Positions 11,242 to 23,725 of a stretch of DNA of 64,000 nucleotides are shown here, one piece after another. Every line of letters starts with the position of its first letter. The stretch's first letter is position 1. Where the stretch lies: NCBI GenBank assembly GCA_002197995.1, contig NGZR01000004.1, positions 4,092,001-4,156,000 of the forward strand. Reading direction: 5' to 3'. The DNA comes from Gaeumannomyces sp. JS-464. Taxonomy: Eukaryota; Ascomycota; Sordariomycetes; Magnaporthales; Magnaporthaceae. Below the pieces are notes generated by a model, which saw only the letters and a program-made list of their open reading frames with translations, did not search any database and was not told the origin of the DNA. Both the position numbers and the translations under genes were made by a program.

Positions 11242-13462
11242 TTAAACGCCCGCAAACGTCTTGCCCACGTGCTCAGATCCGCACACGGCCACCTTCTCCG
11301 ACGCCGTCAGCCCCTGGCCCCAGGCGCGGAGGTCCTCGAGCGAGATGTTGGCCTCGGACATGGACTTCCAGATCTCATCGCGGAGCTCGAGCCTGCTCTT
11401 TGTCGCTGCCACTTCGCCCTCTGCCCCAGCCCCGCCCTTGCTCCTCTCCTTTTCGAGCATGCCGAACCGGAGCGTGACCTCGGAAACGGTCACGAGGATG
11501 CTGATGACGATCAGGATGATGATGATCCACGTGATGGCGCTCATCTTTGCGTCGGCGACCGAGTCCGACAGAATCTCGGCCAGGTCGAGGAAGACGCGGC
11601 ACCGCTCGTTGAGCACCTTGATGCGCTGGTCGATCTCGAGGTAGTCGCGGATGGCCACGTACAGGGGGTGCAACGTCGGCTCCGAGTCCCAGAAGAAGTT
11701 GGGCACATCGAGGATATTTGAGGCTTGGTAGCAGCAACCACATGTTAGCCAATAGCTTCTACCAGGAAAGCTGCAAGTAACACGACGAGAACAGGCATAA
11801 CAAGTAGGCACTTACACAAGTTGATATCGACACGGCTCTTGAATAGCCGCCCCAAGATCTTGACGATCTCAGTCCTAGTCATGGCCAGCTCGCCCGTCAG
11901 GGCCAGCTGCTTGGGCACGTGCTGCGCGTCCAGCATGGTCTCGGACATCTTCTCCTCGAAGAAGCAAAGCTTGGTGCTCTGCGCGATGGCGTGGCTGATG
12001 GTCAGCTTTACCATGTGGTCCGAGCGCGGGAGCAACGTGATCATGTCGTTGAACACCCGCGGCCGCTTGGCGTCGGCGCTGTATTCGAAGTGGAACTCCT
12101 CCGTCTCAAAGTCGGCCTGGTCCAGTGGGCGCGTCAGGAGCGAGACGCCCGTTTCGCCCTCGGCGAAGGTCAGGTCCGCCAGAATGTCCTTCCCTGGCTC
12201 TCGGTGAAGTTCCAGAAGACCACAACGCCGTACGAGAAGACAAACATCTCGGCAAAGTTTTTGGCCTCGGACACCAGCCTGTCCACCGGGTTGGGCGCCG
12301 TAGCATCTGAGAGATGGGAGAAGTGTCCGTTTCCATCAACACCATGACTGGCGCCGCCGTTCGCCCCCTCGCCCTCACCTTCGGCGGAGCGGGGGCGATA
12401 CTCGTCAAAGTAGCCCATGTGCTCGTCTCGCCGCTCGCTCCGCTCGATCTCCAGGTCCAGCACCGTCTTGCCCGTGCCCGGGGTTTTGAGCACCGGCCGG
12501 CTGCGGACGCGGTAGCCATCGATGCCAGGCAGCAGCGGCAGGTGGAAAACAGTGTAGAGGCAATCGTCGTACAGCTTGGCCTTGGCCCCGTGCTTGGAGC
12601 GCAGGAACTCGGCCGTCGGCTTCATCTTGTACGCCTGGGCGGTACAGTAGGCAGTCAGGCGCGAGACGCGGTCGCCGCGCTGCACCTTGGGGAGGCGCTC
12701 AGCGATGCTCTTCCCGCGGATACCGCCCCGCTTGCGCAGCACGTCCAGCTCCTCGTCGCGCAGTGGCCCTGCCTCCTCGTCGGCCGCGAGCGCCGCGTTC
12801 GCCTGTAGCACCGAAGGCGGGAGCGCGGCCCCGTCATCGACCGCGTCCTCGTCCTCATCGTCGTCCTTCTCCGTCTCGGGCAGGAGCACGAGCTTCTCGC
12901 TGATCTTGGTCGTCCTGGACGGCACGTTCTGCAGACCCGTTCTTATGCTGGCGAGGGTCGGTAGGCCGCCGTGGCTGCCTCTCCTTGCCGAGGGGCCTCC
13001 TGGGCCCGATCTCATCATGAGGGGTGACTGCCCAGGTTGGCGGCCGCCTGTTTGGGAGCTGGGTGGCACGCGTGGCTGTCCAGATGGTATCTCCGAGGCG
13101 TATTGTAGCACATTGTCGACCGAAACGAAGCGCATGGGCATTTTGGAGCTTGAGGACTGGCCGGGCTGGGAGGGTCCCTGGCGGCCAGCGCTGCTCCGGG
13201 CAGGCGCGCGGTCGCGCGAGTCGGTGACCTGTCGAGCGGTGCCGGTTCAGTCAGCCATATGCGCTCTGGTGCAACATGCTCCCTGAGAGCTTGTCGCAAG
13301 CATTTGTGCGGGAGGGGTAAGACGAGTTCACAGGGAAACAGGAGTGGTAAGGCGGAAGGACATATAGGTAGGAGGAAGGAGAAATAAACAGGAACTCAGA
13401 AGCAAAGACTGTGCGTCGGCATGGGGGAGAGTTACCAGGAGTGAAGGGTTCCGTTTCGACAT
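11242..13462 (-). CDS. RMD1: Rmd1/DUF155 family protein
   Basis: Three exons: 13436-13462 (MSKRNPSLL), 11816-13228 and 11242-11723; about 640 residues after repair. In yeast, Rmd1-type proteins are linked to meiotic nuclear division and vacuole/mitochondrial membranes. The N-terminal 200 residues are Ser/Gly/acidic and disordered (SEKLVLLPETEKDDDEDED). The conserved DUF155 core follows: RVSRLTAYCTAQAYKM, FSYGVVVFWNFTE, KDILADLTFAEGE, LTISHAIAQSTKLCFFEEKM and RVDINLSSNILDVPNFFWDSEPTLHPLY. One C-terminal membrane helix (ITWIIIILIVISILVTVSEV) comes near the end. The frame breaks between FWNFTE and KDILADL; adding one base to the run at 12192-12194 restores it and also fixes the exon-2 splice phase. 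The short first exon is inferred from a gtaact donor, a cag acceptor and the in-phase joint LLVTDSRDRAP. Confidence 0.86.
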
Positions 13463-14526
13463 CTTGTCTGCTCTGCTCTCGTCCAGCCAGCAATACAACT
13501 GCCTCTCGCTAGACCTGGCTTTATGCTACGATTTAGGGAAACAAACGGGTTCCAAGGTCTGGTTATTATGTTCGAGTAAGAAGATCGAGTGTCGTCGGGG
13601 TTGCTGGGCGATTCCGCCAAGCAAAAAATAGCCTTTTGGTCACTGCACGGCCATTGGGCGGCTTCGTCACAGATATCGGAAAGTCGAATCGGACGTCTAG
13701 GATGTACTGTGCTGTGTGCGAAGCGCGAGCTTTGAGGGCCCCTGGCGCGCAGTAAGGAGAGGGGCAGCAATTGCCGTCGATGGTTCTGGAGAGAGAGCGT
13801 TCGAAGAAGAGGATTCCGTGCCAGACCACCAGGATCAGCAGGAGGTACGCAGCATTGAATCGGGGTCGACGCGGATTCTGGCCGATTGATCCTGGCGGGC
13901 TCTTGTCTAACAGCGCATTACTGGCGGCAGATGTTGCGCGAGGGGGTTTGGGCAATTGAGTGCCGCTGGTGGTTTGCTGCGGAAAAAAGAAGAAAAAGAA
14001 GGAAATTGGGCTAGATTGTCGTGGATTTGCGAGCGCGGATGATGACGAGATTGGCGAAGCTCGTGCTGCACGCGCGCCGTTCTGGAGTCGTGGTGGCTCC
14101 ACGCCGCTGAAGCCTCCCCACATGGCGCCCGCCCCCTGTCCTTTGTCCCACCGCGTTGGATTTGCAGAAGACGCTGCTGGTCGCACAATAGACGTCATCG
14201 TTTCCATCACGGCTCGGGATATTTCAAAGATACCAAGATAAAGCACAGCAGAGCAGGAGCAAATTCAGACAATAATCGCATGGTCTGGAGGACAAGTTTA
14301 ACACGAAGATGATAAGATAAGCACTAAACAGCTGTATATACGGCCAAAGCCTAGAAACTCCTCCAGTTGAAAGAACGCTATGCTCAAAATGCACCAAAAT
14401 AACAGAAAGATGGGCTCGGGTATGTCGTTCAGACGCCTCAGAAATATATGTACAAGTTTCTTGCTGGAGGGCAAATGATCGAGCCGGGCGGCATCGCCGG
14501 TCTGCAGTTCACGCCTGTGACCAAAT
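13463..14526. other. Intergenic region, RMD1 promoter and CCC2 3' UTR
   Basis: About 1 kb between RMD1 (start side) and CCC2 (stop side), both on the minus strand. The open frames here are short and featureless; no gene is supported. Confidence 0.6.
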
Positions 14527-17500
14527 CTAGGCGGCATCCAGGTTCGAGAGCGGCACGTATCCCTCGTCCCTCCTCTGGCCACAGCTGCGGCCCGAGACCC
14601 GGTCGAACAGATCCCGTCCGAGAACCAGCAGGCCGCCGAAGGGGCCCCAGCCCCAGCCCTTCTTCCGGAGCCCGCCGCGCTCGTCGTACAGGGCCTCGTC
14701 CATGTACGAGGGCCTTCTCCAGAACTTGAGCAGCAGGCTGCTGACCACAACGCTGACGCTCGACAGAGCCATCGCCGCGCCCGCCGCCATGGGGTGCAGG
14801 TGGAGGCCAACGGGGAGGAACACGCCCATAGCGAAAGGTAGCCCGACCACGTTGTACATGCACGCCCACGCCAGGTTCATCTTGATGCGGTTGAAGATGA
14901 AGCGCGCCAGGTGCAGCGCCGCTGGGATGTTCATAAGGTCGTCCGGACGCATCAGCACAACGTCAGCCGCCTCCATGGCCACATCGGTCCCCGAAGACAT
15001 GGCGATGCCCACGTCTGCCGTGGCCAGAGCCGGCGAGTCGTTGATGCCGTCGCCCACCATGGCCACCACCTCGCCCTCGTCTTGCATCTGCTGCACGATC
15101 GACTGCTTCATGTCCGGGGACACACCCGCATACACGTCCTCGGGCGCGATGCCCACAACCGCAGCCACCGCCGCTGCCGTGCTTTGCTGGTCTCCCGTCA
15201 CGATCGCCGTCTTGATACCCATGCGGTGCAGCACCGCGATCGCAGCCGCGGCGCCCTCCTTGATCGTGTCAGAGAGGCAGAGGTGGCCCGAGTACTGGCC
15301 ATCAATGGCAATGAAGATGTTGGTCGTGCCGGCAGACGACGCGCGGGAGGTCTTGGAGCGTTTTGCAGCCTTGTCGTTGACCAGTTCCGATGCCTGGATA
15401 GCATCCTCGGGAACAACAACGTTGTTCTCGCCCAGGAACTTGACATTGCCAACCAGCACCTTGAATCGATGTCGCTCACTGGCCGAGGCTGGCTCAACCA
15501 GGGCGCTGATACCCCGGCCTACGGCGGCGGAGAAGTCGCCCACACTGCCGTCAATCGTGCCCTCAGCGTCAAGGCCAAGCTCGGTTTTGGCTGCTCCAAG
15601 GACAGCCTTGCCGACCGGATGCTCGCTTCCCATCTCTGCCAGGCCGACAATGGTCCACCACATCCGCCGGCGCCATTCGCTGTCCTGCCAGTGCGGCGCC
15701 ACAGTAGCCTCGGCCACGCGCATCTTGCCGTAGGTGATGGTGCCCGTCTTATCCAGAACCACCTTGGTGACCTTGGTTGCAGTTTCAAGAGCAGCACCAC
15801 CCTTTACCAGGATGCCCTGCTCGGCACCGACACCTGTCCCGACCATGACCGCGGTCGGAGTGGCGAGTCCGAGTGCGCAAGGGCAGGCGAACACAATAAC
15901 CGAGATACAGAGTTGGATGCAGACAAAAATCTTGCCTCCACTCTTCTCCTCGAGAAAGATCTTGGGCGGGTTGGCGAGGACGTGAGAAAGAACCATCCAG
16001 GTCGCAAACGTGAGAAATCCGAGAACAAGGATGCAGGGCACAAAGTAACCAGCAAGAGTGTCGGCAAGCCTCTGGATCGGTGCCCGCGTCGTCTGCGCAT
16101 CCTGGACGAGCTTGACGATCTGGCTGAGCTGCGTGTCGCGGCCGGCCCGGGTGACGCGGAAGTCAACCCGGCCGTGCCCGTTCACGGTGCCGCCGATGAG
16201 CCAGCTGCCCTTCTTCTTCTGCACGGGCATCGCCTCGCCGGTGACCATGCTCTCGTCGACATATGTCTCACCCTGGACAATCATGCCGTCGGCCGGGATC
16301 TTATCACCGGGCCGCAGGATGACAATGTCACCAACCTGGATCAGCTCCGTGGGAATTACCTTCTCCTCGGCCGCATTTCCCTCTTGAGCCGGCTCCTTAG
16401 CCTCACTGGGGGCGGTTCCGTCGGACCAGCTCTCGGCAGCTTTCTCCGCAGCGATCGGGTCGGCGTAGATGGTGGCCATTGACGGGGCCAGGGACATCAG
16501 CCTCGACAGAGCCTTGGAAGTCTGACCCTTGGCGTTGTTCTCAAGGAAGCGCCCAAGCGTGATGAAGGTGATCAGCATAGTGCTCGTCTCGAAGATTGTG
16601 TGCGGGCGCGAATGGGGCTCAAACAGAAATGAGACCAGCATCGCCACACAACTAAAGAAGAAGGCACACGACGTCCCCAGCACCACAAGGACGTCCATGG
16701 TCGGAGAGCCGTGCTTGACAGACTTGTACGCGGACACGTAGAAGCGCTTGCCAATGCCGAACTGCACAGGGATCGTCAAAACCAGACACACAATGTCGCC
16801 GATATAGAGACCTGGCAGAAGCGGGATAGCGCCAATATCTATCACCGGCAGGAACATCGGGCAGATCATATTGAAGAAGAAGACCGGGATGGCGAAGGAG
16901 ATGGAAACTTTGAACGCTCTGCGCCACTCGTTGATCTCCCTGGTCTTGGCAAGGGACTCAAGTTGGGCGTTGTTGTCGTCATTGTCTGCCACGAGGGCGT
17001 TGAATCCCGCCTCTTCAACAGACTCGACGATTGCTCGGAGACCAATGACGGTGGGAAGGTGGACCACCGTCAGCCTCGACGTTGCCAGGCTGATTTTGGC
17101 GGACTGGACACCCGCCAGTTTGGATAGCCTCTGCTCCAGCCCGGTTGCGGCGGTGGCGTCAAGGTTGCCATACACCTTGAACTGCGAGGTGGCTGCCGCC
17201 CGGGAGGCGTCCGAGGCATCGAATACGGTTGACAGGATGGTTGCGTCGAAGCCCCGGTCTTCAATGATCTCGGCAATCTTGTCTGCACTCAGGACGCTTG
17301 GCTCATGCGTGATCACGGCGCGCTCAGCGAGCAAGCTGATGTTGAAACGAAGGACACCCGCCACGTCCTTGAATCCACCCTCGATGGCCGACGTGCAGGC
17401 TCCGCAGGTCATACCCTCAATCGCCACCGTCGTGACCGCCGTCGTCGGCTGCTTGCCACTGGCACCCCCTTGTTTTTGCTCTGCATCCTTCTCCTGGCTC

Positions 17501-18139
17501 TCCACGACAGTGGCACCGAACCCTCTGTCCTCAATCATCTCGGCGATCTGGTCGGCACTGAGGACCGAAGCGTCGTGGTCGATCACGGCCCTCTCGGAGA
17601 GCAGAGATATGCTGAAGTTTTTGACACCCGCTACATCCTTGAAAGCGCCCTCCACAGCTGATGTACACGCGCCGCAAGTCATGCCCTCGATGGCGACCGT
17701 CGTAACCGTAATCGGGGGCCCGTCGGCGTTGTCGTCGAATTTGGTCCGGCTCGGTAGAGGAGATGGTAGGTCGGTGGCGAGGACTTCGGCATCGAATCCG
17801 CGGTCCTCAATAATTTCCTGTATCATTTCGGCCGAGATCTTTTGGGGATCGTGCATAACGACGGCCCGTTCCATTACTAGGCTCACGGAGACGTTTCCAA
17901 CGCCCTCGACGCCCTTGAACCCAGATTCGACCGCAGAAGTACATGCGCCACAGCTGTTCAGGAACTAGTAAGCAACTACCGAAAGGTCCCAGGGCGCGCA
18001 GGCGTGGGATCAGGGGAAGGAAGGGCTCTTCTCACGTCATGCCGCCCACTTTCAGCGTGGTTGTCGCCATGTGGAATGTGGGTGTTGCCAGCGACGCCGA
18101 CGCGCCCCTTCCGGGGACTTTGATGTTGGATGGAGCCAT
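14527..18139 (-). CDS. CCC2: Copper-transporting P1B-type ATPase (Ccc2/ATP7 family)
   Basis: Exons 18036-18139 and 14527-17953 give 1176 residues with intact frame; the intron falls inside the first metal-binding motif. The enzyme pumps Cu(I) with ATP into the secretory pathway to load cuproenzymes such as multicopper ferroxidases. It has three N-terminal HMA domains, each with GMTCGACTSA (about residues 33-42, 125-134 and 215-224). Then come the membrane domain, the actuator motif TGEA (about 607), the Cu-site CPC in FACPCALGLATPT (about 726-728), the phosphorylated Asp in DKTGT (about 770), the SEHPVG nucleotide-binding signature (about 814) and the hinge GDGINDSPALATADVG. The start at 18139 (MAPSNIKVPG) is in frame with an internal Met (MATTTLKVGG), which could also serve. 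Localisation to Golgi/endosome is from family knowledge. Confidence 0.95.
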
Positions 18140-20704
18140 CGCGGGCGACGATGTATTGCAATGGCCGGAAACTCGATCGCGAAGCGCTGTTGGTGGCACG
18201 GGGCGGGAATTGTCGCCTTTTCAGACCCCTTTCGCTCCAGCCCAGACACACAAAGGAGTCCGGATGTCCGGGCCTCAGATGACGCCGTAGCTGAAAGTAG
18301 TTGTTCTCACAGCCGCGCGGCAATGTCGTCCATGGGCCAGGGCTGACCACAGCAAAATGGCAGGGGGGATAAAATAAAACGGCTTGCGATGCTTGCGATG
18401 CTTGCGTGGACAAAGCTAGGAGCAGCTAGTGCAAAGAGATGGAACAAAGCACCCAAAGGCCAGAGAAGCCCAGCTTCTCAGCTCTCTCTATTATGTACGG
18501 GGTACCCTTTGGGCGAGTTGTCAATCCATGCGACGCTGCGACTAAAAAAAAAGTCGTGGAGGGAATGGAGATATGTGGTCGTCGGGATTTACGGGTCAGC
18601 AGCTAGAGGGCACCAGCAGCATGGGTTGGCTGCGGTTTTTGTCATCCACACGCGCCCAGCCGACGCTTCACCCTTTTTCCGGCCATCCATGAACTTTGTG
18701 AGACGGGGGACCTTTTCCACCCACCTGAGTTCCACCGACCCGCCCCCTTGTTCCTGAGCCCGGACCTCCCGTTTCGGGCAGGAGGAGACTGCGTCGGCAG
18801 ATTGTGCAACACGGTGTCTGGCGCTCAGACGAACGTCGAGTGCTGACAAAGGGAGTAAAAGTTTCCAGAACGGACCGGGGGAAGGGGAGCTGTCACCATC
18901 GGCTCATGGACCCGAGCGAGAGCGACATATTGAATCAAATTGAACGTGACGGTGTAGGAGGATTCTGCCCTCCAAAGGATCGGCAGTGCAAATTGACGGG
19001 GGCCAACCCCTGGGCCAGCGACAGCGACCGTGGAATAAGCAGTCCCGGTGGGTGGCGCAACCCATTTCGGGCTTCAGAATAAATTGCCCGTGCTGCGCTT
19101 TCTGGCTGGGCGCAGCAGCCGCGCGCACCTACAGTAAACGCTTTGCATGGCTTGGCCCGGTCCGGCGGCCTTGTCCGATAAACTTTGCGCGCCACCAGGC
19201 GCTCCGACCTTCTGCATTGGGGAGAATCAGCACTGAGAATTGGGGCAGAGGGCGAGGCCATCTGCATGGATGTTCTGATTCCCCGGCATCCGAGGTGCGG
19301 AGAATCTAGCACGAGGTCGTCAAGCCAGGGCAGGATGTGCCGAATGGAAGCGCTCCGCTCGCCTGCGTCCACCGAGATAACAGACGCTTGGCAATATCGG
19401 CGGACCCTTCGTCCAGCCACCAAACCCTCCTTGTTCGTTCAGACAGAGACGAAAAGGCGCAACTTGGCTGCAACCCGAATGCACGCCATGACACCTGCAT
19501 ACCGAATCCGGTGCAATTTTTGGGGCGGGACAGCCCGCGTGTCTCTCAGCCGGATCCAATAGTTCTGCAATGGTGTGTGTTGATTCATGGTCACGAAGCC
19601 TTGTCGCTCTCAACCCGCCAGTCCACATGAAGCTACGCCTAGCCCAAGCTGAGATTGATCTGCCCGGTTGCTTGGAGATCCTCGTACTTCCCGTGCAGTG
19701 CGGCTGGTTTGAAGAGTGACTGCGGCGACAATGTTTCAAGGCTGGATCGTGTCCGCTTCCCGTCGACTGCGCTGCCCTATCGCATTTGAGACTTTTTGCC
19801 GCTAGGCTTCAGGGGACGCTGGCGGGACAGTCCCTTGCTGGCCCACCGGCAAAGGCGAATCAATGTGGAGACATCCGGATTCACAACACCCCCGCAGAAG
19901 CGAGGCAAAATCAAGACCTCAAACAAACATGACACAGCACACACCGCGGCGCTAAAGATCCTTTTTCGCTTCCATCTCCAGCTTGCCCGTGGGTTCTTGT
20001 TCATCTGGAAAAACATGCCATGTTTCTCTTTGTCGTCTCGCCCCGGCCATCGCGATTCATGGCTCCCCGGCCGAGCAAGTGGGTTAGATTCGCAGATCTC
20101 GAGGCTTGTTTTCACGACGCATCTCGGTTGGCCCTGCTTTCAGAAATGCCTGCAACAGAGGTTGCAGGCATGGCGCCCCATTATCTCCAATCCGTGGTAG
20201 CTTTCAAGTGTTTTTCAAGCATCCTCAGCCTCACCATCCGTCCTGTCTCCTTTCCTATCTCCTTCCCTCTATCGTCTCGTATCCTAGAGGATGTGTATCC
20301 TTTCCATGCTCCTACATGTGGTAAAAGCTTTCGAATACTGCGATCAATCTAAAACTACAAATCCATGCCGGGCGTGGCTGTCCATCCTGGGCGCCCCCAT
20401 GTGGCGGATGATATGGGTTCACAAGGGAAAATACAGAAATATATTCTCGCAACGAATTGTAGTGACATTATTTCTGACAATTGGGGCCCAAGCCATTTAT
20501 GACGTTCTGACACCTAGGCAAGCTGCCAATGCAGGGCATAGGGCCACCAATGATCAGAGACCCCGCGGGACCAACCCGACAGGCACCCACCCCACTGTAA
20601 CCGCATCTAACCGTATGTGGTTGGGAGCCTGCTCTTGACCTCATCAACAGCATTGTCCTCCAGCATCACCAGTCTGAAACACGCCAGAGGAGCAGACCTT
20701 CAAG
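18140..20704. other. Divergent intergenic region, 2.6 kb
   Basis: Spacer between the 5' ends of CCC2 (-) and CSN7 (+). Many short open frames, none with recognisable features. It contains a perfect hairpin at 20146-20171. No copper-responsive site could be called by eye. Confidence 0.55.
20146..20171. repeat. Perfect 11-bp inverted repeat with 4-base loop
   Basis: ATGCCTGCAAC, loop AGAG, then its exact reverse complement. It lies about 530 bases upstream of CSN7. Function unknown. Confidence 0.8.
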
Positions 20705-21666
20705 ATGGAGCAAGTCAAGGCGCTCAACGCGTTGGAGGTGCGTCCAATCAGAGGAGCAGAGGAAGCCAAAGCCATGTCGAACGTCAGCTAACCAACCCTC
20801 GCTTCCCTCCAACCCCTCCCTCTCCGCAGCCCTTCTTGGCCCTGTCCAAGTCCGCGACATCGCCCCGGGCCGCCGCCGACCTTGTCATGCGCGCGACCTC
20901 GGCGCCCAACACCTTCATCTTCGCCGAGCTGCTCGACCGCCCGCAGATCCAGGCCCTGGCCTCGTCTGCCGAGCACGCGCCCGCGCTGCAGCTCCTCCGC
21001 ATCTTCAGCCACGGCACTTGGCGCGCCTACTCGTCGACGCCCGGCCTGCCCGAGCTCAACGAGGCCCAGGCCCAGAAGCTGCGCCAGCTCTCGCTGCTAA
21101 CCCTGGCCCGCGACCGCGCCAACCTGACCTACGACGCCCTACTCCGCGAGCTCGGCCTACCCACGCCCCGCGCCCTCGAGAGCACCGTCGTCTCGGCCGT
21201 GTACGCGGGGCTCGTCCAGGCCAAACTAGACCCGGCCGCCCGCTGCGTGCGCGTCAGCTCCGTCGCCCCGCTGCGCGACCTGGCCCCCGGCGCCGTCCCG
21301 GGCATGATCGACGCCCTGCGCGCCTGGTCCGACCGCTGCGTCGAGGGCCTGGCGGGCCTCGAGGCCGAGGCCGCCGCCGTGCGCGCCGCCGCCGCCAAGA
21401 GGCAGGCCGACCAGGCCGCCTGGGACGAGCGCTTCGCCCGCCTCATGGAGGAGGAGAAGATCCAGGCCGAGCTCTCCGGCAACAGCGCCGGCCTCGGCGG
21501 GCCCGGCAAGAAGGTCATGGGCGGGCCCGGCCGCCGGCTCGGCGGTTTCGGGAAGCGGGGCAGCACCCTGATGGAGAGCAGCGCCGCCGCCGACCCGGGA
21601 GACGAGGCCATGGATGTCGATGACGACGACGGAGAGGCCAAGAGGGCAAGTCGGCGGAAGTTGTGA
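20705..21666 (+). CDS. CSN7: COP9 signalosome complex subunit 7 (PCI domain)
   Basis: Exon 1, 20705-20737 (MEQVKALNALE); exon 2, 20830-21666; 289 residues, intact. It is a scaffold subunit of the nuclear COP9 signalosome, which removes Nedd8 from cullin-RING ligases. The helical part reads PFLALSKSATSPRAAADLVMRATSAPNTFIFAELLD. The PCI/winged-helix part has KLRQLSLLTLARDRANLTYDALLRELGL and VVSAVYAGLVQAKLD, the usual CSN7 landmarks. A long C-terminal helix rich in Ala/Glu/Arg (about residues 205-245) precedes a Gly-rich and acidic tail ending KRASRRKL. An in-frame extension upstream of 20705 lacks support, because the gtgcgt donor sits 33 bases into the gene. Confidence 0.9.
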
Positions 21667-22491
21667 GGGGTTCATGTGTGCGGAGAACGTGGTGACCGTT
21701 TTGACATCCGTCTTACGCGAGCGGAACTCGCCTACCAGGTCGGGTAGACTCGAATCCTGACTTGCGGAATGAACAACGAGTTATGTTCACTTGGCTTGTA
21801 TCCGAAGGCGACGGCTCTACTTTGGTACGCGGGGGATGGGATCGCGTGCTCCCTTGGACTGCCACACGCTTGCTTGCACAGCGCAAGTCCCTACTCCCTA
21901 CTCTGAGGGCTCTATTATCAAGACTCTCCCAAGTAGGGTCATAACCAAGTCGACCTGAGCCTACAGTCGGCGCGGCGGATCCAGAGACAGAAACGAAAGG
22001 GAATGATTCACATTGACGTAGCGGAGAAACCAGGCTCCAGCTATGCCCGTCCTGGCATCATTGTCGACGTATCACAGATAGGTGCCTACCTAGGTGAACT
22101 GAGCTAGGCGCTTCTCAAGAGAAAATAGCAACTCAACGCGTTACTTGAGATTCATATAGACCATGTCATGCCGGCCTGCATGTCTCTGAAGTCCCGCAAA
22201 CGCGCGTTCCACGGTGCCCACGACAGAGACAACAGAAACCAGTGGTGCGATGTTGTACAGTAAGTGGTATCCTGAACCAACCAAATAGTCCGTTCCGTAC
22301 TCGTATAGATCGTAGCAGGAATGAGAAGGGAAAAACAGCTTTGCAATTGGTTAAAAGGGGAAAGAAAGCAAAAAATAACAAGGTGAAAGTTCCAAGAATC
22401 AATCCTTGACAAGCCGCTTAGCGCCGATGCTCCTATTCGCCGTGCCCAACAATCCATGAAATCCGGCCATCATCATTGAACGTAACATGAT
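21667..22491. other. Convergent intergenic region
   Basis: Spacer between the 3' ends of CSN7 and RAX1. It carries one copy of the recurring TAGGT/ACCTA motif at 22078-22095. No gene seen. Confidence 0.6.
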
Positions 22492-23725
22492 CTACAGTCT
22501 GCGGCCTGGAACCAGGATGAAAAGCACGAGCAGGGCGGCATCGATCAGTGCCGTGACGGCCAAGACCATGATTGATCGTTTGGCCAGGAGCTTGCGGACG
22601 TACGACTCCCGAATGCGTGAGAAGTTGAAGGGCGTGTATTCGCTGAATCCAAGAAGGGCGAGGATTGGATCCAGCGAATATTGGTAGGCTGCCAGGCAGT
22701 AGACGCCAATGGTGAACGGAAGGATGAGCTGCATGAGACTGGTTAGCGGACCGTTCAGGACAGGAGTCCTCGTTACACCACAGTGAGACATGCTGAGATA
22801 TGCTTACCCATAGCCTGGTTTGTCTAGAGGCGTCGAGGAATATGAGAACAAAGGCGGTCCAGAAGGCGCCGAACATCGACACCATGCCTATAATAAGGCG
22901 TATGATGAGCGTGGGAGGGATGAGATTGCCGAGAGCCTTCATCCTCAGGAATCCAGGGAACGCATCCCGCTCCATCGCCTGGAAAACGTAGTCCTTAGCC
23001 ACATCGAAAACTTCGGGGTCGTCGCGCCCGAACTCCTCGATCGCGGTGGTGACGTCCTGGGTGATGGACCCGGGGAGCACGATTTCCCTCTCGGCTCCAG
23101 GAAGCAGGAAGGTATACAGGATCTTCTCGGCCGATGCGCGGATATCTTCCCTGGCAACCGTGTGTTCCGGTGAGTTGGAGTCGGTTGGGTTGCGGGGAGA
23201 GCTCGCACTCTGCGGGGGGCGGCGAGAGCTGCTGCTCTGCGGAGAGTCGTGGATGCCGGCTTGTGTGGCCTCCTCCCTAAGGAAGGCCGACATCTGAGCG
23301 TCCTGGTCCTTCTCCTTGCCCTGTGGAAATCGTGACGGGCCGGCGCCGTGATCTATGGATCCCATACCCTCCAGCATAGCCGAGGACCGCTTCGATGCCT
23401 TCTCTGCGTCTGGCGTCCCAACAAGTACCGAACGTCGGAGCTCCCGGACGTAGTGACGACATAGTGTCATGTGTTGGGCAACATCAAGCCTGGAGTACGG
23501 AGTTAGTACAGTCGCTTAATCCAGCCCTTGCCAAAAGCGGCAGAGACGCCCATACCAGAAGTCCAAGTAGTCGACGGATCGCTGCTGGTCTCTCATATAT
23601 ATGTAGAACGAGAAGAGGTCGACTGGAGGAAGCGTTCGTCGGCTGAGAACCTCAAAGAGAGTCGGCAATCGGTTCCGGTTCAATTCGGGCTGCGGCGATG
23701 GCGTCGCCGACATCGCATCGGTCAT
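22492..23725 (-). CDS. RAX1: Rax1-like RGS-domain membrane protein
   Basis: Exons 23556-23725, 22808-23489 and 22492-22728 give 362 residues with matching phases. Yeast Rax1 forms a plasma-membrane landmark with Rax2 that marks old division sites for polarised growth. The N-terminal RGS-like half reads NRLPTLFEVLSRRTLPPVDL, FSFYIYMRDQQRSVDYLDFW, LDVAQHMTLCRHYVRELRRS and, after a Ser-rich insert, SAEKILYTFLLPGAEREI and AKDYVFQAMERDAFPGFLRM. The C-terminus has about three membrane segments (TLIIRLIIGMVSMFGAFWTAFVLIFL, LILPFTIGVYCLAAYQYSL, MVLAVTALIDAALLVLFILV). The start MTDAMSATPSP at 23725 fits the beginning of homology; an in-frame Met at 23713 is an alternative. Confidence 0.85.

Noticed and set aside
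14911..17968. Long open frames antisense to CCC2 (up to 523 codons)
   Set aside because: They mirror codon bias of the intact ATPase on the other strand and encode no recognisable domain.
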